From NCBI GenBank assembly GCA_963605405.1, contig CAVCUP010000043.1, positions 1 to 9,432 of the forward strand: 9,432 nucleotides of DNA, read 5' to 3'. This document shows positions 1-5,473 of the stretch, one piece after another. The notes beneath the pieces were generated by a model. It saw only the letters and a program-made list of their open reading frames with translations. It did not search any database and was not told the DNA's origin. The stretch comes from Paratractidigestivibacter sp963605405. GTDB lineage: Bacteria > Actinomycetota > Coriobacteriia > Coriobacteriales > Atopobiaceae. The translations under genes were made by a program, and so were the position numbers. Each line of letters opens with the position of its first letter. Position 1 is the first letter of the stretch.

Positions 1-2
1 GC

Positions 3-92
3 AACGGGACGGCGTACAGCTCGGCGAAGTACGGGTACGCGATGATGCGGGTGGATGCGCCGGGGGTCGCGGGGTATCTGACGGCGGGATAG
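3..92 (+). CDS. 3' end of an unrecognised gene (partial)
   Basis: Reading frame 3 is open from the window edge to TAG at 90-92. It gives 29 residues ending ...MMRVDAPGVAGYLTAG; the other two + frames do not look protein-like. The residue mix and the hairpin terminator just downstream support a real C-terminus. Too little is visible to name a family. It converges on the - strand gene that ends at 209. Confidence 0.5.
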   Translation, partial: NGTAYSSAKYGYAMMRVDAPGVAGYLTAG

Positions 93-117
93 GGCCGGCA
101 GGTCGCGCTTAGATGAG

Positions 118-161
118 AAGAGCCGATGGCGCCTCGAATGAATGGGGCACCATCGGCTCTT
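118..161. terminator. Hairpin terminator between convergent genes
   Basis: AAGAGCCGATGG at 118-129 pairs perfectly with CCATCGGCTCTT at 150-161 across a 20-nt loop. It lies between the stop at 92 (+ strand) and the stop at 209 (- strand), the usual place for a bidirectional terminator. The flanking T-tract is weak on both strands, so termination strength is uncertain. Confidence 0.65.
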
Positions 162-208
162 ATTGATTATGCGCTGGGGCAATACCCCGCGAGCGGGCGT
201 GGGCGCGC

Positions 209-1123
209 CTAGTCGAGGCGGATAAGCGCCTCTTTCACCACCTGCGTGAGCGCTTGCTGCTGGGATGCGGTCAGCTTGTCCGAAGTCCTCAAGACGCAAG
301 TGCCCAACACCTCGTGAGATCCCGACGAGAACAGCGCGCTGCCGTCGAACGCGCCGAGATAAGTGTTGCGCTTCTCGGCGTCTTCCGCGGTGGAGTAGAC
401 CTCCACGGTGCCGCCCCCGTCGTTGCCTACCGCGACGATGCCGGTGTAGCCCTCGGAGGCGTAAACGTCGGACTGGTCGACGAGGTCGGAGGAGAAGTAG
501 ACCGTCGCCGTGTAGCCGCCGGCCTTGTTCAGCTTGCCGTTGGGGTCGTTCGTCTCGGTCACGGCCTCGACGCCCGTGATGTTGGGAAGCCCGGTGAGCC
601 GCTGGATGACGAAGGCCTCGGACGGGTTGGTGACCTGCTTGAGCTGCGCGATGCTGTCCTCGAGGGCCTTCTGGGCGGAGGCGAGAGTGTCGAGCGTGGC
701 GGTGTAGTCGCCCATCTTGTCCACTTCCGCGGCGGCGGCGTTAATCTCGTCGGTGCCGCTGGGCATCTCGGGGGCGGACTGCTTGGCGGCCTGCGCCTGG
801 CCTATGGCGTTGCTCGCCGCCTCGTCGGTGGCGGCATCCAGGGGCTTGTCCTCGCCGGCCTGGACCGCCTGCAGCGCGGCTATGGCCTCATCGACCTTTG
901 CGGTGCGGGCATCGAGGCCCTCGCACGCCGCGTTGAACGTGTCGACCGCCTTCTGGTGCGGGACCTGGTAATTGAAGTACCAGTACGCGCCGCCGCCGAT
1001 GAGCGCGGCCACGATGACGACGATCGCGACGATCATCGCCGTCTTGTTTTTCTTGGGGGCGGGTTGCTGGGCAGGCTCAGGCGCCTGCGGCGCTCCTGAC
1101 GCCTTGGTCTCTGCTTCGGACAT
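209..1123 (-). CDS. Single-pass membrane-anchored extracytoplasmic protein, function unknown
   Basis: This encodes 304 residues. Residues 1-28 form an Ala/Pro/Gln-rich, probably cytoplasmic tail ending in a Lys-rich stretch (PKKNK). Residues 29-50 are a hydrophobic membrane segment. Residues 55-170 are Ala/Asp/Glu-rich and look helical or coiled-coil. The C-terminal 130 residues look globular and mixed alpha/beta, with two Cys overall (in AACEGL and GTCVLR). The N-in topology follows from the Lys residues before the segment, which would place the C-terminal part outside the membrane. The start is supported by a purine-rich ribosome binding site (AAGGAAGGAAAG) just upstream. There is no operon partner in the window. 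I do not recognise the family; it resembles the many uncharacterised anchored proteins of Gram-positive gut actinobacteria. Confidence 0.8.
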   Translation of the reverse strand: MSEAETKASGAPQAPEPAQQPAPKKNKTAMIVAIVVIVAALIGGGAYWYFNYQVPHQKAVDTFNAACEGLDARTAKVDEAIAALQAVQAGEDKPLDAATDEAASNAIGQAQAAKQSAPEMPSGTDEINAAAAEVDKMGDYTATLDTLASAQKALEDSIAQLKQVTNPSEAFVIQRLTGLPNITGVEAVTETNDPNGKLNKAGGYTATVYFSSDLVDQSDVYASEGYTGIVAVGNDGGGTVEVYSTAEDAEKRNTYLGAFDGSALFSSGSHEVLGTCVLRTSDKLTASQQQALTQVVKEALIRLD

Positions 1124-1184
1124 GAGCTTTCCTTCCTTCTTGCTGTGTCAAATGGTTGACTAGATCCATTTACAGGTTGCTTGA

Positions 1185-1190
1185 ATTGTA
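1185..1190 (-). promoter_or_regulatory. Candidate -10 box of the membrane-anchored gene
   Basis: On the - strand, TACAAT lies about 60 bases upstream of the start codon at 1123. No good -35 hexamer sits at the expected distance, so this is a weak prediction from position and -10 match only. Confidence 0.3.
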
Positions 1191-1212
1191 CGCCCGCGCA
1201 TTTGGTTTGGAT

Positions 1213-1227
1213 TCAGTTCGAAACTGA
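1213..1227. promoter_or_regulatory. 15-bp palindrome, possible operator
   Basis: TCAGTT-CGA-AACTGA has perfect 6-bp arms. It lies in the spacer between the - strand gene that starts at 1123 and the + strand prophage remnant that starts at 1290, upstream of the candidate -10. Position suggests a regulator site; the cognate protein is unknown. Confidence 0.3.
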
Positions 1228-1289
1228 TTTGTGACCGCCCTGGATGATGGGACCGGTAAACGGGGCCGGTCTTGCCTGGGAGGTTTTGG

Positions 1290-1558
1290 ATGGAGTCGAT
1301 CTTGGTGGCGCTCATCGGGGGCGCGGTGACCTTGGCGGGCGTGGTGGCGTCCAACTCGCGCAGCCGCGCGGTGCTGGAGCAGAAGGTCGACGAGCTCTCC
1401 CGCCGGGTGGAGAAGCACAACTGCCTGGTGGAGCGCACCTACCGCCTGGAGCGGGACGACTCCCCTGCGTCGCCAAATACGACAACGACGGCGACTTATC
1501 GCGGAGCCGCAAAAGCTACGTCCGCGGCGACCTCGCTCGCATCAAGCCGCGCGGGTAG
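1290..1558 (+). pseudogene. Prophage lysis-module remnant: holin-associated membrane protein joined to another gene's tail
   Basis: ATG at 1290 follows a perfect GGGAGG (1278-1283). The first 55 or so residues start MESILVALIGGAVTLAGVV (membrane helix), continue with a charged coiled coil, and end HNCLVERTYRLERD. That pattern is typical of the small phage protein found beside holins and endolysins. After about 1457 the frame turns into low-complexity Thr/Ala/Ser sequence running on to a stop at 1829. At about 1463 protein-like coding resumes in the +2 frame, with AKYDNDGDLSRSRKSYVRGD and an IKPRG ending at TAG 1556-1558. That tail looks like the C-terminus of a second phage gene, possibly the endolysin, which is inferred. 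An internal deletion that joined the two is the simplest reading. Confidence 0.6.
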
Positions 1559-1581
1559 CGAGCGCGGCATATCCCTTCCGA

Positions 1582-1616
1582 GCCCGTCGGCCAACCGAGC
1601 CGGCGGGCCTCCTTTT
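1582..1616 (+). terminator. Rho-independent terminator after the prophage remnant
   Basis: GCCCGTCGGC at 1582-1591 pairs with GCCGGCGGGC at 1599-1608 (9 of 10 pairs, 7-nt loop). CCTCC and a TTTT run at 1613-1616 follow. It sits 24 bases after the stop at 1558, as expected for the last gene of a + strand transcription unit. Confidence 0.75.
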
Positions 1617-1644
1617 GCTCAATCGCCCATTCGGATCCCTCGGT

Positions 1645-2151
1645 CTAGCGCCCCGTCTCGGCAATCGCTCGGCGTTCCCCGCCCTTCCCTCGGTGGCCGT
1701 CATGATGCGCGCGGCTCAGCGGCGCTGTCTTCAGGGGTAGAGATACTATCCTCGCCATCACCTCGGGCGCGGGCCTCGCCTCGTCCCTCGCCCAAGCCGC
1801 GAGCACGGCCCCCATACCACCGAACATGAACTCCTCGAGGTACGCCGCAGCCGGGTTGCCGCGGACCTCCGCTGCCTCCAACCCGTGGAGCCGAGAGCTC
1901 GCCCCCTCCATCCAAGCCGTCATCGCCCAGGCGCCTTTCCCCGAGGCGCAGAGCGCCTGGAGGAGTGCCGTGTCGCTTTCCCAGTACCTGAAAATCTCGA
2001 GCGCGTAATCCTGAACGGACCTCGCCGCCCGGACGCGCACGGCGTTTCCGAAGGAGCGGCCGAGGGAGTCCATGGCGAAGGCGAGCACGGCGTCCGTGCC
2101 GTCGAACAGTCGGTAGAAGGTGCGCCTCGTCCTGCCCGCCATCTCGGCTCG
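1645..2151 (-). pseudogene. TetR-family regulator, 5' end deleted
   Basis: Reading from 2151 down to the stop at 1645, the first residues AEMAGRTRRTFYRLFDG match the recognition-helix part of a TetR DNA-binding domain (A-x-x-AG-x-x-x-x-TFY-x-x-F). A helical ligand-binding domain follows, ending with the typical ...EEFMFGGMGAVLAAWARDE. The 20-30 residues that should precede, including the first two helices, are missing. Upstream of 2151 the same frame is simply the antisense of an oxidoreductase fragment, so the long open frame to 2349 is a chimera. A short product could start at the ATG in AEMAG (2140-2142), but it would lack most of the HTH. It probably repressed the divergent oxidoreductase, as TetR genes often do; this is inferred from arrangement. 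Confidence 0.65.
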
Positions 2152-2515
2152 GGCACCATCGTCGGGGCCGACGTGGCCGGCATTGTGGCACAGGTGTCCC
2201 CGGAGGTGGACGGGTTCAAGCCGGGCGACGCGGTCTGCGCGGTATGCCCGGGCCTCAAGGGGGCGATGGCCGAGTACGTCGCGGTGGATGCGAAATGGGC
2301 CGCGCGAATCCCCGAGAACATGTCGTTCGAACAGGGGCGGCTCTTCCATCCGCAGGCGTCACCGCCCTCGCCGCAGTTAGGAAGGCGTGCGCCGGGGGCG
2401 CAGAGAGGGTGCTCGTGTGCGGGGCCTCTGGCGGCGTCGGACAGTACGCCATGCTGCTGGCCGCCGAAACGGGCGCCGAGGTGTGGGGCGCCTGCAGACC
2501 GGGCAACTTCCCCGT
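2152..2515 (+). pseudogene. MDR-type (zinc-independent) alcohol dehydrogenase/quinone oxidoreductase fragment
   Basis: From 2152 the + strand reads GTIVGADVAGIVAQVSPEV, then FKPGDAV and MAEYVAVDAKWAARIPENMS, the GroES-like catalytic domain of medium-chain reductases. In frame 1 this stops making sense at about 2338, and frame 3 takes over: AALPSAGVTALAAVRKA, then VLVCGASGGVGQYAMLLAAE with the GxxGGVG nucleotide-binding loop. Restoring one G in the GGGG run at about 2335-2338 would join the two frames. About 50 N-terminal residues are missing, and the match ends near ACRPGNF (about 2515), well short of the usual 310-340 residues. The gene has therefore lost both ends and carries a frameshift. 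It begins at the same junction where the - strand TetR gene is cut. Confidence 0.7.
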
Positions 2516-2705
2516 ACCGGGGCCGGAAAGTGCGGGCAGGCCTCTTCTTCTCCGAGATTGGAAAGGAGGGCAGACCGAGACAGTGAGGCGCGTTGCGGCT
2601 TCAGAGAACTCCCCTACCCTGCAAGTATGCGAGGGTCTCGCCGAAGGAGCTTTTGCCCTGGCGTCGCTTCCGGCTTCTCACCCGAGCGACAAAGTCGTCG
2701 TGTCA
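2516..2705. other. Unassigned debris between two pseudogenes
   Basis: No convincing gene is seen on either strand. Short open frames exist in several frames, but none shows a ribosome binding site, a recognisable motif or a steady residue composition. It lies between the truncated oxidoreductase and the truncated HTH gene and is most likely decayed coding DNA. Confidence 0.4.
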
Positions 2706-3053
2706 ATGCGACAGCGCCCTGCTGCGGAAAGCCCCCGATGCACGATTGCCGAGTCGCGGGTGGATGGCCAACCAGTGGATACAGCATCGGATGAGGGCGA
2801 CATCGACCGAAGGATTGTCACCGTTATTGGGAGGGCACGGCGCGAACGCGGTATTAGCGTCGCCGAACTTGCGCGGCGCATCGGCATCGACGGGAAACGG
2901 CTGTGGTACGTTCTCGGTTGCCAACGGGCCATGCGTACCAACGAGTTCGTTAAACCGTGCGCTCTCTTCAACTCAATAGTCAAAACGTATTCCCAGTTTG
3001 TCCCAGCGACACCAAGTCTCACAAAACCCGTGCGGGCATGCGGTCAAATCTGA
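2706..3053 (+). pseudogene. Truncated helix-turn-helix (XRE-like) gene
   Basis: The frame carries DEGDIDRRIVTVIGRARRER, then GISVAELARRIGIDGKRLWYV with RAMRTNEFVKPCALFN, a compact XRE/HTH_3-type DNA-binding domain. It may start at ATG 2706 or GTG 2775; neither has a clear ribosome binding site. After about 2970 the last 27 residues to the stop at 3051-3053 are encoded by the left end of repeat unit A and are unlike an HTH protein. The repeat unit has therefore cut the gene. No continuation of the gene was found beyond the right edge of either repeat copy, so the remainder is lost. It could still make a short DNA-binding protein, but a pseudogene is more likely. Confidence 0.5.
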
Positions 3054-3075
3054 GTCACGGCTTTTTGCCCGCCGC

Positions 3076-3096
3076 GGGTCACGCCATGGGGTCACG
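3076..3096 (+). repeat. GGGTCACG direct repeat pair, copy A
   Basis: GGGTCACG occurs at 3076-3083 and 3089-3096. The same pair is kept in copy B at 4591-4598 and 4601-4608 although the surrounding bases have changed, which hints at a conserved protein-binding or recombination site near the left end of the unit. Confidence 0.4.
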
Positions 3097-3149
3097 TCGG
3101 ATGACGAGCGGGTTTTCAAGGTGGCTAAATCATAAGCCAATACAGATGG

Positions 3150-3878
3150 TCAGACGACGACGGGGCAGGGCGCGGGGCTCTTCGCTAGGTAACGGTCGAC
3201 TGAGCATCTGGCCTCAGCCTTCCCGTAGACGTAGCTGCAGGCCTTCGGCTCAAGCTGGGCGAACAGGGCAACCGCGTCCTGACACGATCGCAGGGTCTTG
3301 CAATCGCCTCCGTCCAATGAGAACAGGTGCTCGTGGTGGGCGGCGCGGTTGCGCACCGCGTTGATCCTGGCGATGCGGTTGTTCACATCGACGCGGTCGC
3401 TGCCCTTGGGCCATGCCCTGTGTATGGAGGGAATCCACAGGTCGCGCTCATGGCTTCTGTCGGTCATGTGGGCCCAGAAGCCCAGGGTGAGGTTCGAGAC
3501 TACGTCGTCCGGGGTCGCGCCGCGGCGAAGGCCGCTTCTCAGGTGGTCGATCGCGTTGCGGTTCAGGCGGTTGGCGTCGTTTACCTGGCCTCGCCTGTTC
3601 GTCCTCAGGATGGGGCGCCTGACGGGCGAGGCGTCGTCGAAGAGCCAATGGCTTGCCCCGTCCCAAGTCGAGCTTATGGCCCTATCGTAACCGTTGCGAA
3701 GGGCGACCTCGAAAAACGAGACGTCCCTCAGGACCGCCTGAGCGAGGCCCGTGTTCCACAGGTATAGCCCGAAGGCGGCCTCGTCGTCGCCTTCGGCCGC
3801 TTCGAGGTACTTCCCGTAGCGAGGGGCGGACAGCCACGCCTCGATGCTGCCTCTCTCGATCCTAGGCGCGTTGGCCAT
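3150..3878 (-). CDS. Abi-like (Abi_2, HEPN-type) abortive infection protein, copy A
   Basis: It encodes 242 residues. It opens with SIEAWLSAPRYGKYLEAA (residues 11-28), followed by SFFEVALRNGYD (54-65) and VVSNLTLGFWAHM (126-138). It ends its core with INAVRNRAAHHEHLF (172-186). The RNRAAHHE at 176-183 is the R-N-x3-H signature of HEPN-type RNases, and the overall order matches the Abi-like family linked to abortive phage infection. An RNA-cleaving toxin role is inferred from family. The start at 3878 is chosen because GAGGGG lies 7 bases upstream and the second copy shares it; the in-frame extension upstream runs through a hairpin and the promoter. It differs from copy B only at residues 189, 194, 200, 212, 213 and 233, all C-terminal to the HEPN motif. 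Confidence 0.85.
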   Translation of the reverse strand: MANAPRIERGSIEAWLSAPRYGKYLEAAEGDDEAAFGLYLWNTGLAQAVLRDVSFFEVALRNGYDRAISSTWDGASHWLFDDASPVRRPILRTNRRGQVNDANRLNRNAIDHLRSGLRRGATPDDVVSNLTLGFWAHMTDRSHERDLWIPSIHRAWPKGSDRVDVNNRIARINAVRNRAAHHEHLFSLDGGDCKTLRSCQDAVALFAQLEPKACSYVYGKAEARCSVDRYLAKSPAPCPVVV

Positions 3879-3904
3879 GCTCAATCCCCTCTGAATACAA
3901 ATTG

Positions 3905-3941
3905 AGCCCCGGCGACTTGAATCAGCGGTCGTACCGGGGCT
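3905..3941 (-). promoter_or_regulatory. Leader hairpin upstream of abi copy A
   Basis: AGCCCCGG (3905-3912) and CCGGGGCT (3934-3941) form a perfect 8-bp stem with a 21-nt loop. It lies between the predicted -10 box and the ribosome binding site, so it would be in the 5' leader. On the - strand the stem is followed by CAATTTG, a weak T-tract. It may act as an attenuator, an RNA-processing site or an operator; the sequence alone does not decide. Copy B has the identical element. Confidence 0.5.
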
Positions 3942-3952
3942 AACTGATTTAC

Positions 3953-3961
3953 ATTCTACCA
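3953..3961 (-). promoter_or_regulatory. Extended -10 promoter of abi copy A
   Basis: On the - strand this reads TGGTAGAAT, an extended -10 (TGn plus TAGAAT), at the very edge of the repeat unit. No good -35 is seen; any -35 would lie in the unique DNA outside the unit. Confidence 0.45.
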
Positions 3962-4039
3962 CAGCACAAAGCCCTTGCGCCGTCTGAATCGAGCTGTTAG
4001 CGACCCTTGCTTGGACATTCCGGGCACTGCCGCATTGGA

Positions 4040-4234
4040 TTAGCCAAGCTTCTCGGTGCCATGCTCGTTCATCGCCCTGGCGGTGACCTCGAAGGGGATC
4101 CCCTGCTCCCTCACGGCTTGCTTGAGGAACATGTTGATCGCCTGGGTCGTGCTTATGCCGAGCTCCGAGAAGAGCCTCGCCGCGTCATCCCTCGTCCGTC
4201 TTTCCATGCGTACCGTCACGTTGACCGTCTCCAT
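4040..4234 (-). CDS. RelB/DinJ-family antitoxin, orphan, short C-terminus
   Basis: It encodes 64 residues. VNVTVRM (4-10) is the DNA-binding beta-strand of a ribbon-helix-helix fold. The following residues, AARLFSELGISTTQAINMFL, then KQAVREQ and IPFEV (46-50), match the RelB/DinJ antitoxin N-terminal domain. Family members are usually 80-100 residues, and the C-terminal part that wraps and neutralises the toxin is mostly missing. AGGAGG sits 5 bases before the ATG. No RelE/YafQ-type toxin follows; downstream lie 75 bases of unique DNA and then the abi copy A unit, in the same orientation. It could be a solitary regulator, a decayed antitoxin, or a partner of the neighbouring Abi/HEPN proteins. 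The last is a guess from position only. Confidence 0.8.
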   Translation of the reverse strand: METVNVTVRMERRTRDDAARLFSELGISTTQAINMFLKQAVREQGIPFEVTARAMNEHGTEKLG

Positions 4235-4270
4235 CGGAACCTCCTTGCGTCATGGGTGCGCCATGCGGCC

Positions 4271-4300
4271 ATTGTACGTGCGGCGGGCGGGGTTTGCTAA
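4271..4300 (-). promoter_or_regulatory. Promoter of the antitoxin gene
   Basis: On the - strand, TACAAT (+ strand 4271-4276) is preceded by TTAGCA (4295-4300) with an 18-bp spacer. The -10 is a 5/6 match and the -35 a 4/6 match. The palindromic operator lies immediately upstream. Confidence 0.5.
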
Positions 4301-4303
4301 GAA

Positions 4304-4333
4304 TCCGTCATGTCGTGACGGATATCCGTCACG
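4304..4333. promoter_or_regulatory. Palindromic operator of the antitoxin gene
   Basis: CGTGACGGAT (4314-4323) and its exact complement ATCCGTCACG (4324-4333) form a perfect 20-bp palindrome. A further half-site, TCCGTCA, lies at 4304-4310, giving three alternating half-sites. Placement just upstream of the -35 is what is expected for autorepression by a ribbon-helix-helix antitoxin. The link between site and protein is inferred. Confidence 0.6.
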
Positions 4334-4372
4334 TGGCGACGGGAATGCGCCGTGACCCGCTCCTGCGCACAA

Positions 4373-4411
4373 AGATAGCACCCATGACGCAGTGCGCCAT
4401 GGGTGCTATCT
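4373..4411. terminator. Perfect 14-bp hairpin, probable terminator of a lost or unseen gene
   Basis: AGATAGCACCCATG (4373-4386) pairs perfectly with CATGGGTGCTATCT (4398-4411) across an 11-nt loop. On the - strand TTTG follows the stem. No gene ending next to it was recognised. It could terminate - strand transcription arriving from abi copy B, or be left from a deleted gene. Confidence 0.5.
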
Positions 4412-4423
4412 GGGTCATCTTGC

Positions 4424-4441
4424 ACGTGTGTTGCACGTATT
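4424..4441 (+). repeat. TTGCACGT direct repeat
   Basis: TTGCACGT occurs twice within about 20 bases (TTGCACGTGTGTTGCACGTA), followed by ATTTTTG, just to the left of repeat unit B. Short repeated TTGCAC motifs next to a strong hairpin can mark recombinase arm or attachment sites, but no integrase is present here, so the role is unknown. Confidence 0.3.
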
Positions 4442-4474
4442 TTTGTCACTCCCACTCAACAGTTAAAAGGTATC

Positions 4475-4520
4475 CCCAGTTTGTTCCAGTTTGTCGCAGT
4501 TTGCCCCAGTTTGTCCTAGT
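4475..4520 (+). repeat. 10-bp tandem repeat, about four units (TTTGTCCCAG-like)
   Basis: CCCAGT is followed by TTGTTCCAGT, TTGTCGCAGT, TTGCCCCAGT and TTGTCCTAGT in perfect 10-bp register. Copy A has only one unit (TTGTCCCAGC). The units are imperfect, so this is an older expansion, not a fresh slippage event. There are no spacers, so it is not a CRISPR array. Confidence 0.75.
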
Positions 4521-4661
4521 GACGCTGAGTCTCACAAAAACCCGCGCGGGCATGCGGTCAAATCTGAGTCGCGGCATTTAGCCGGCCTTTGGGTCACGGT
4601 GGGTCACGGCGGATAGCGAGTGGGTTTTCAAGGTGGCTAAATCATAAGCCAATACAGGTGG

Positions 4662-5390
4662 TCAGACGACGACGGGGCAGGGCGCGGGGCTCTCCGCCAG
4701 GTAACGGTCGACCGAGCATCTGGCCTCGGCCTTCCCGTACACGTAGCTGCAGGACTCCGGCTCAAGCTGGGCGAACAGGGCAACCGCGTCCCGGCATGAT
4801 CGCAGGGTCTGGCAATCGCCCCCGGCCAATGAGAACAGGTGCTCGTGGTGGGCGGCGCGGTTGCGCACCGCGTTGATCCTGGCGATGCGGTTGTTCACAT
4901 CGACGCGGTCGCTGCCCTTGGGCCATGCCCTGTGTATGGAGGGAATCCACAGGTCGCGCTCATGGCTTCTGTCGGTCATGTGGGCCCAGAAGCCCAGGGT
5001 GAGGTTCGAGACTACGTCGTCCGGGGTCGCGCCGCGGCGAAGGCCGCTTCTCAGGTGGTCGATCGCGTTGCGGTTCAGGCGGTTGGCGTCGTTTACCTGG
5101 CCTCGCCTGTTCGTCCTCAGGATGGGGCGCCTGACGGGCGAGGCGTCGTCGAAGAGCCAATGGCTTGCCCCGTCCCAAGTCGAGCTTATGGCCCTATCGT
5201 AACCGTTGCGAAGGGCGACCTCGAAAAACGAGACGTCCCTCAGGACCGCCTGAGCGAGGCCCGTGTTCCACAGGTATAGCCCGAAGGCGGCCTCGTCGTC
5301 GCCTTCGGCCGCTTCGAGGTACTTCCCGTAGCGAGGGGCGGACAGCCACGCCTCGATGCTGCCTCTCTCGATCCTAGGCGCGTTGGCCAT
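4662..5390 (-). CDS. Abi-like (Abi_2, HEPN-type) abortive infection protein, copy B
   Basis: It encodes 242 residues, with residues 1-188 identical to copy A and the HEPN signature RNRAAHHE at 176-183 intact. Six substitutions follow: D189A, K194Q, Q200R, K212E, A213S and K233E. The net effect is loss of positive charge and gain of negative charge near the C-terminus, which could change a partner or regulator surface (inferred). The start at 5390 shares the GAGGGG ribosome binding site with copy A. A longer in-frame start at 5594 is possible on paper, but it runs through the promoter, the hairpin and unique DNA. Both copies are intact, so both could be functional. Confidence 0.85.
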   Translation of the reverse strand: MANAPRIERGSIEAWLSAPRYGKYLEAAEGDDEAAFGLYLWNTGLAQAVLRDVSFFEVALRNGYDRAISSTWDGASHWLFDDASPVRRPILRTNRRGQVNDANRLNRNAIDHLRSGLRRGATPDDVVSNLTLGFWAHMTDRSHERDLWIPSIHRAWPKGSDRVDVNNRIARINAVRNRAAHHEHLFSLAGGDCQTLRSCRDAVALFAQLEPESCSYVYGKAEARCSVDRYLAESPAPCPVVV

Positions 5391-5416
5391 GCTCAATCCC
5401 CTCTGAATACAAATTG

Positions 5417-5453
5417 AGCCCCGGCGACTTGAATCAGCGGTCGTACCGGGGCT
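5417..5453 (-). promoter_or_regulatory. Leader hairpin upstream of abi copy B
   Basis: AGCCCCGG (5417-5424) pairs with CCGGGGCT (5446-5453). It is identical to the element at 3905-3941, including the 21-nt loop. Confidence 0.5.
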
Positions 5454-5464
5454 AACTGCTTCGA

Positions 5465-5473
5465 AGTTTACCA
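5465..5473 (-). promoter_or_regulatory. Extended -10 promoter of abi copy B
   Basis: On the - strand this reads TGGTAAACT. The TGTGGTA core is kept relative to copy A while the inner bases differ (TAAACT against TAGAAT), so the two copies may differ in promoter strength. No clear -35 is seen. Confidence 0.4.

Larger units (their letters stand above)
2971..3964. repeat. Duplicated Abi cassette, copy A (994 bp)
   Basis: It aligns with 4454-5476 at a fixed offset of 1512 over most of its length. The left edge is ACTCAATAGTCAAAACGTAT against ACTCAACAGTTAAAAGGTAT in copy B; the right edge is a shared CCACAG. It holds one Abi-like gene, a hairpin, and the gene's -10 region. It has no transposase, no clear terminal inverted repeats and no obvious target duplication. 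Bases 3314-3946 are identical to copy B as far as I can read, while the left third is diverged. Confidence 0.85.

Noticed and set aside
254..1099. 281-residue + strand open frame opposite the membrane-anchored gene
   Set aside because: Composition is dominated by Gly/Arg/Val/Leu as in GC-rich shadows. The - strand gene has a ribosome binding site, a membrane segment and a sensible protein.
1272..1829. 185-residue + strand protein
   Set aside because: Only the first part (from ATG 1290) is protein-like. Past about 1457 it is Ser/Pro/Arg-rich out-of-frame sequence running through a terminator and into the antisense of the TetR remnant.
2971..3964. Insertion sequence
   Set aside because: The repeated unit encodes no transposase, and I saw no terminal inverted repeats or target duplications, so it is reported as a repeat cassette only.
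4475..4520. CRISPR-like short repeats
   Set aside because: The units are contiguous 10-mers without spacers, and no cas gene is present.
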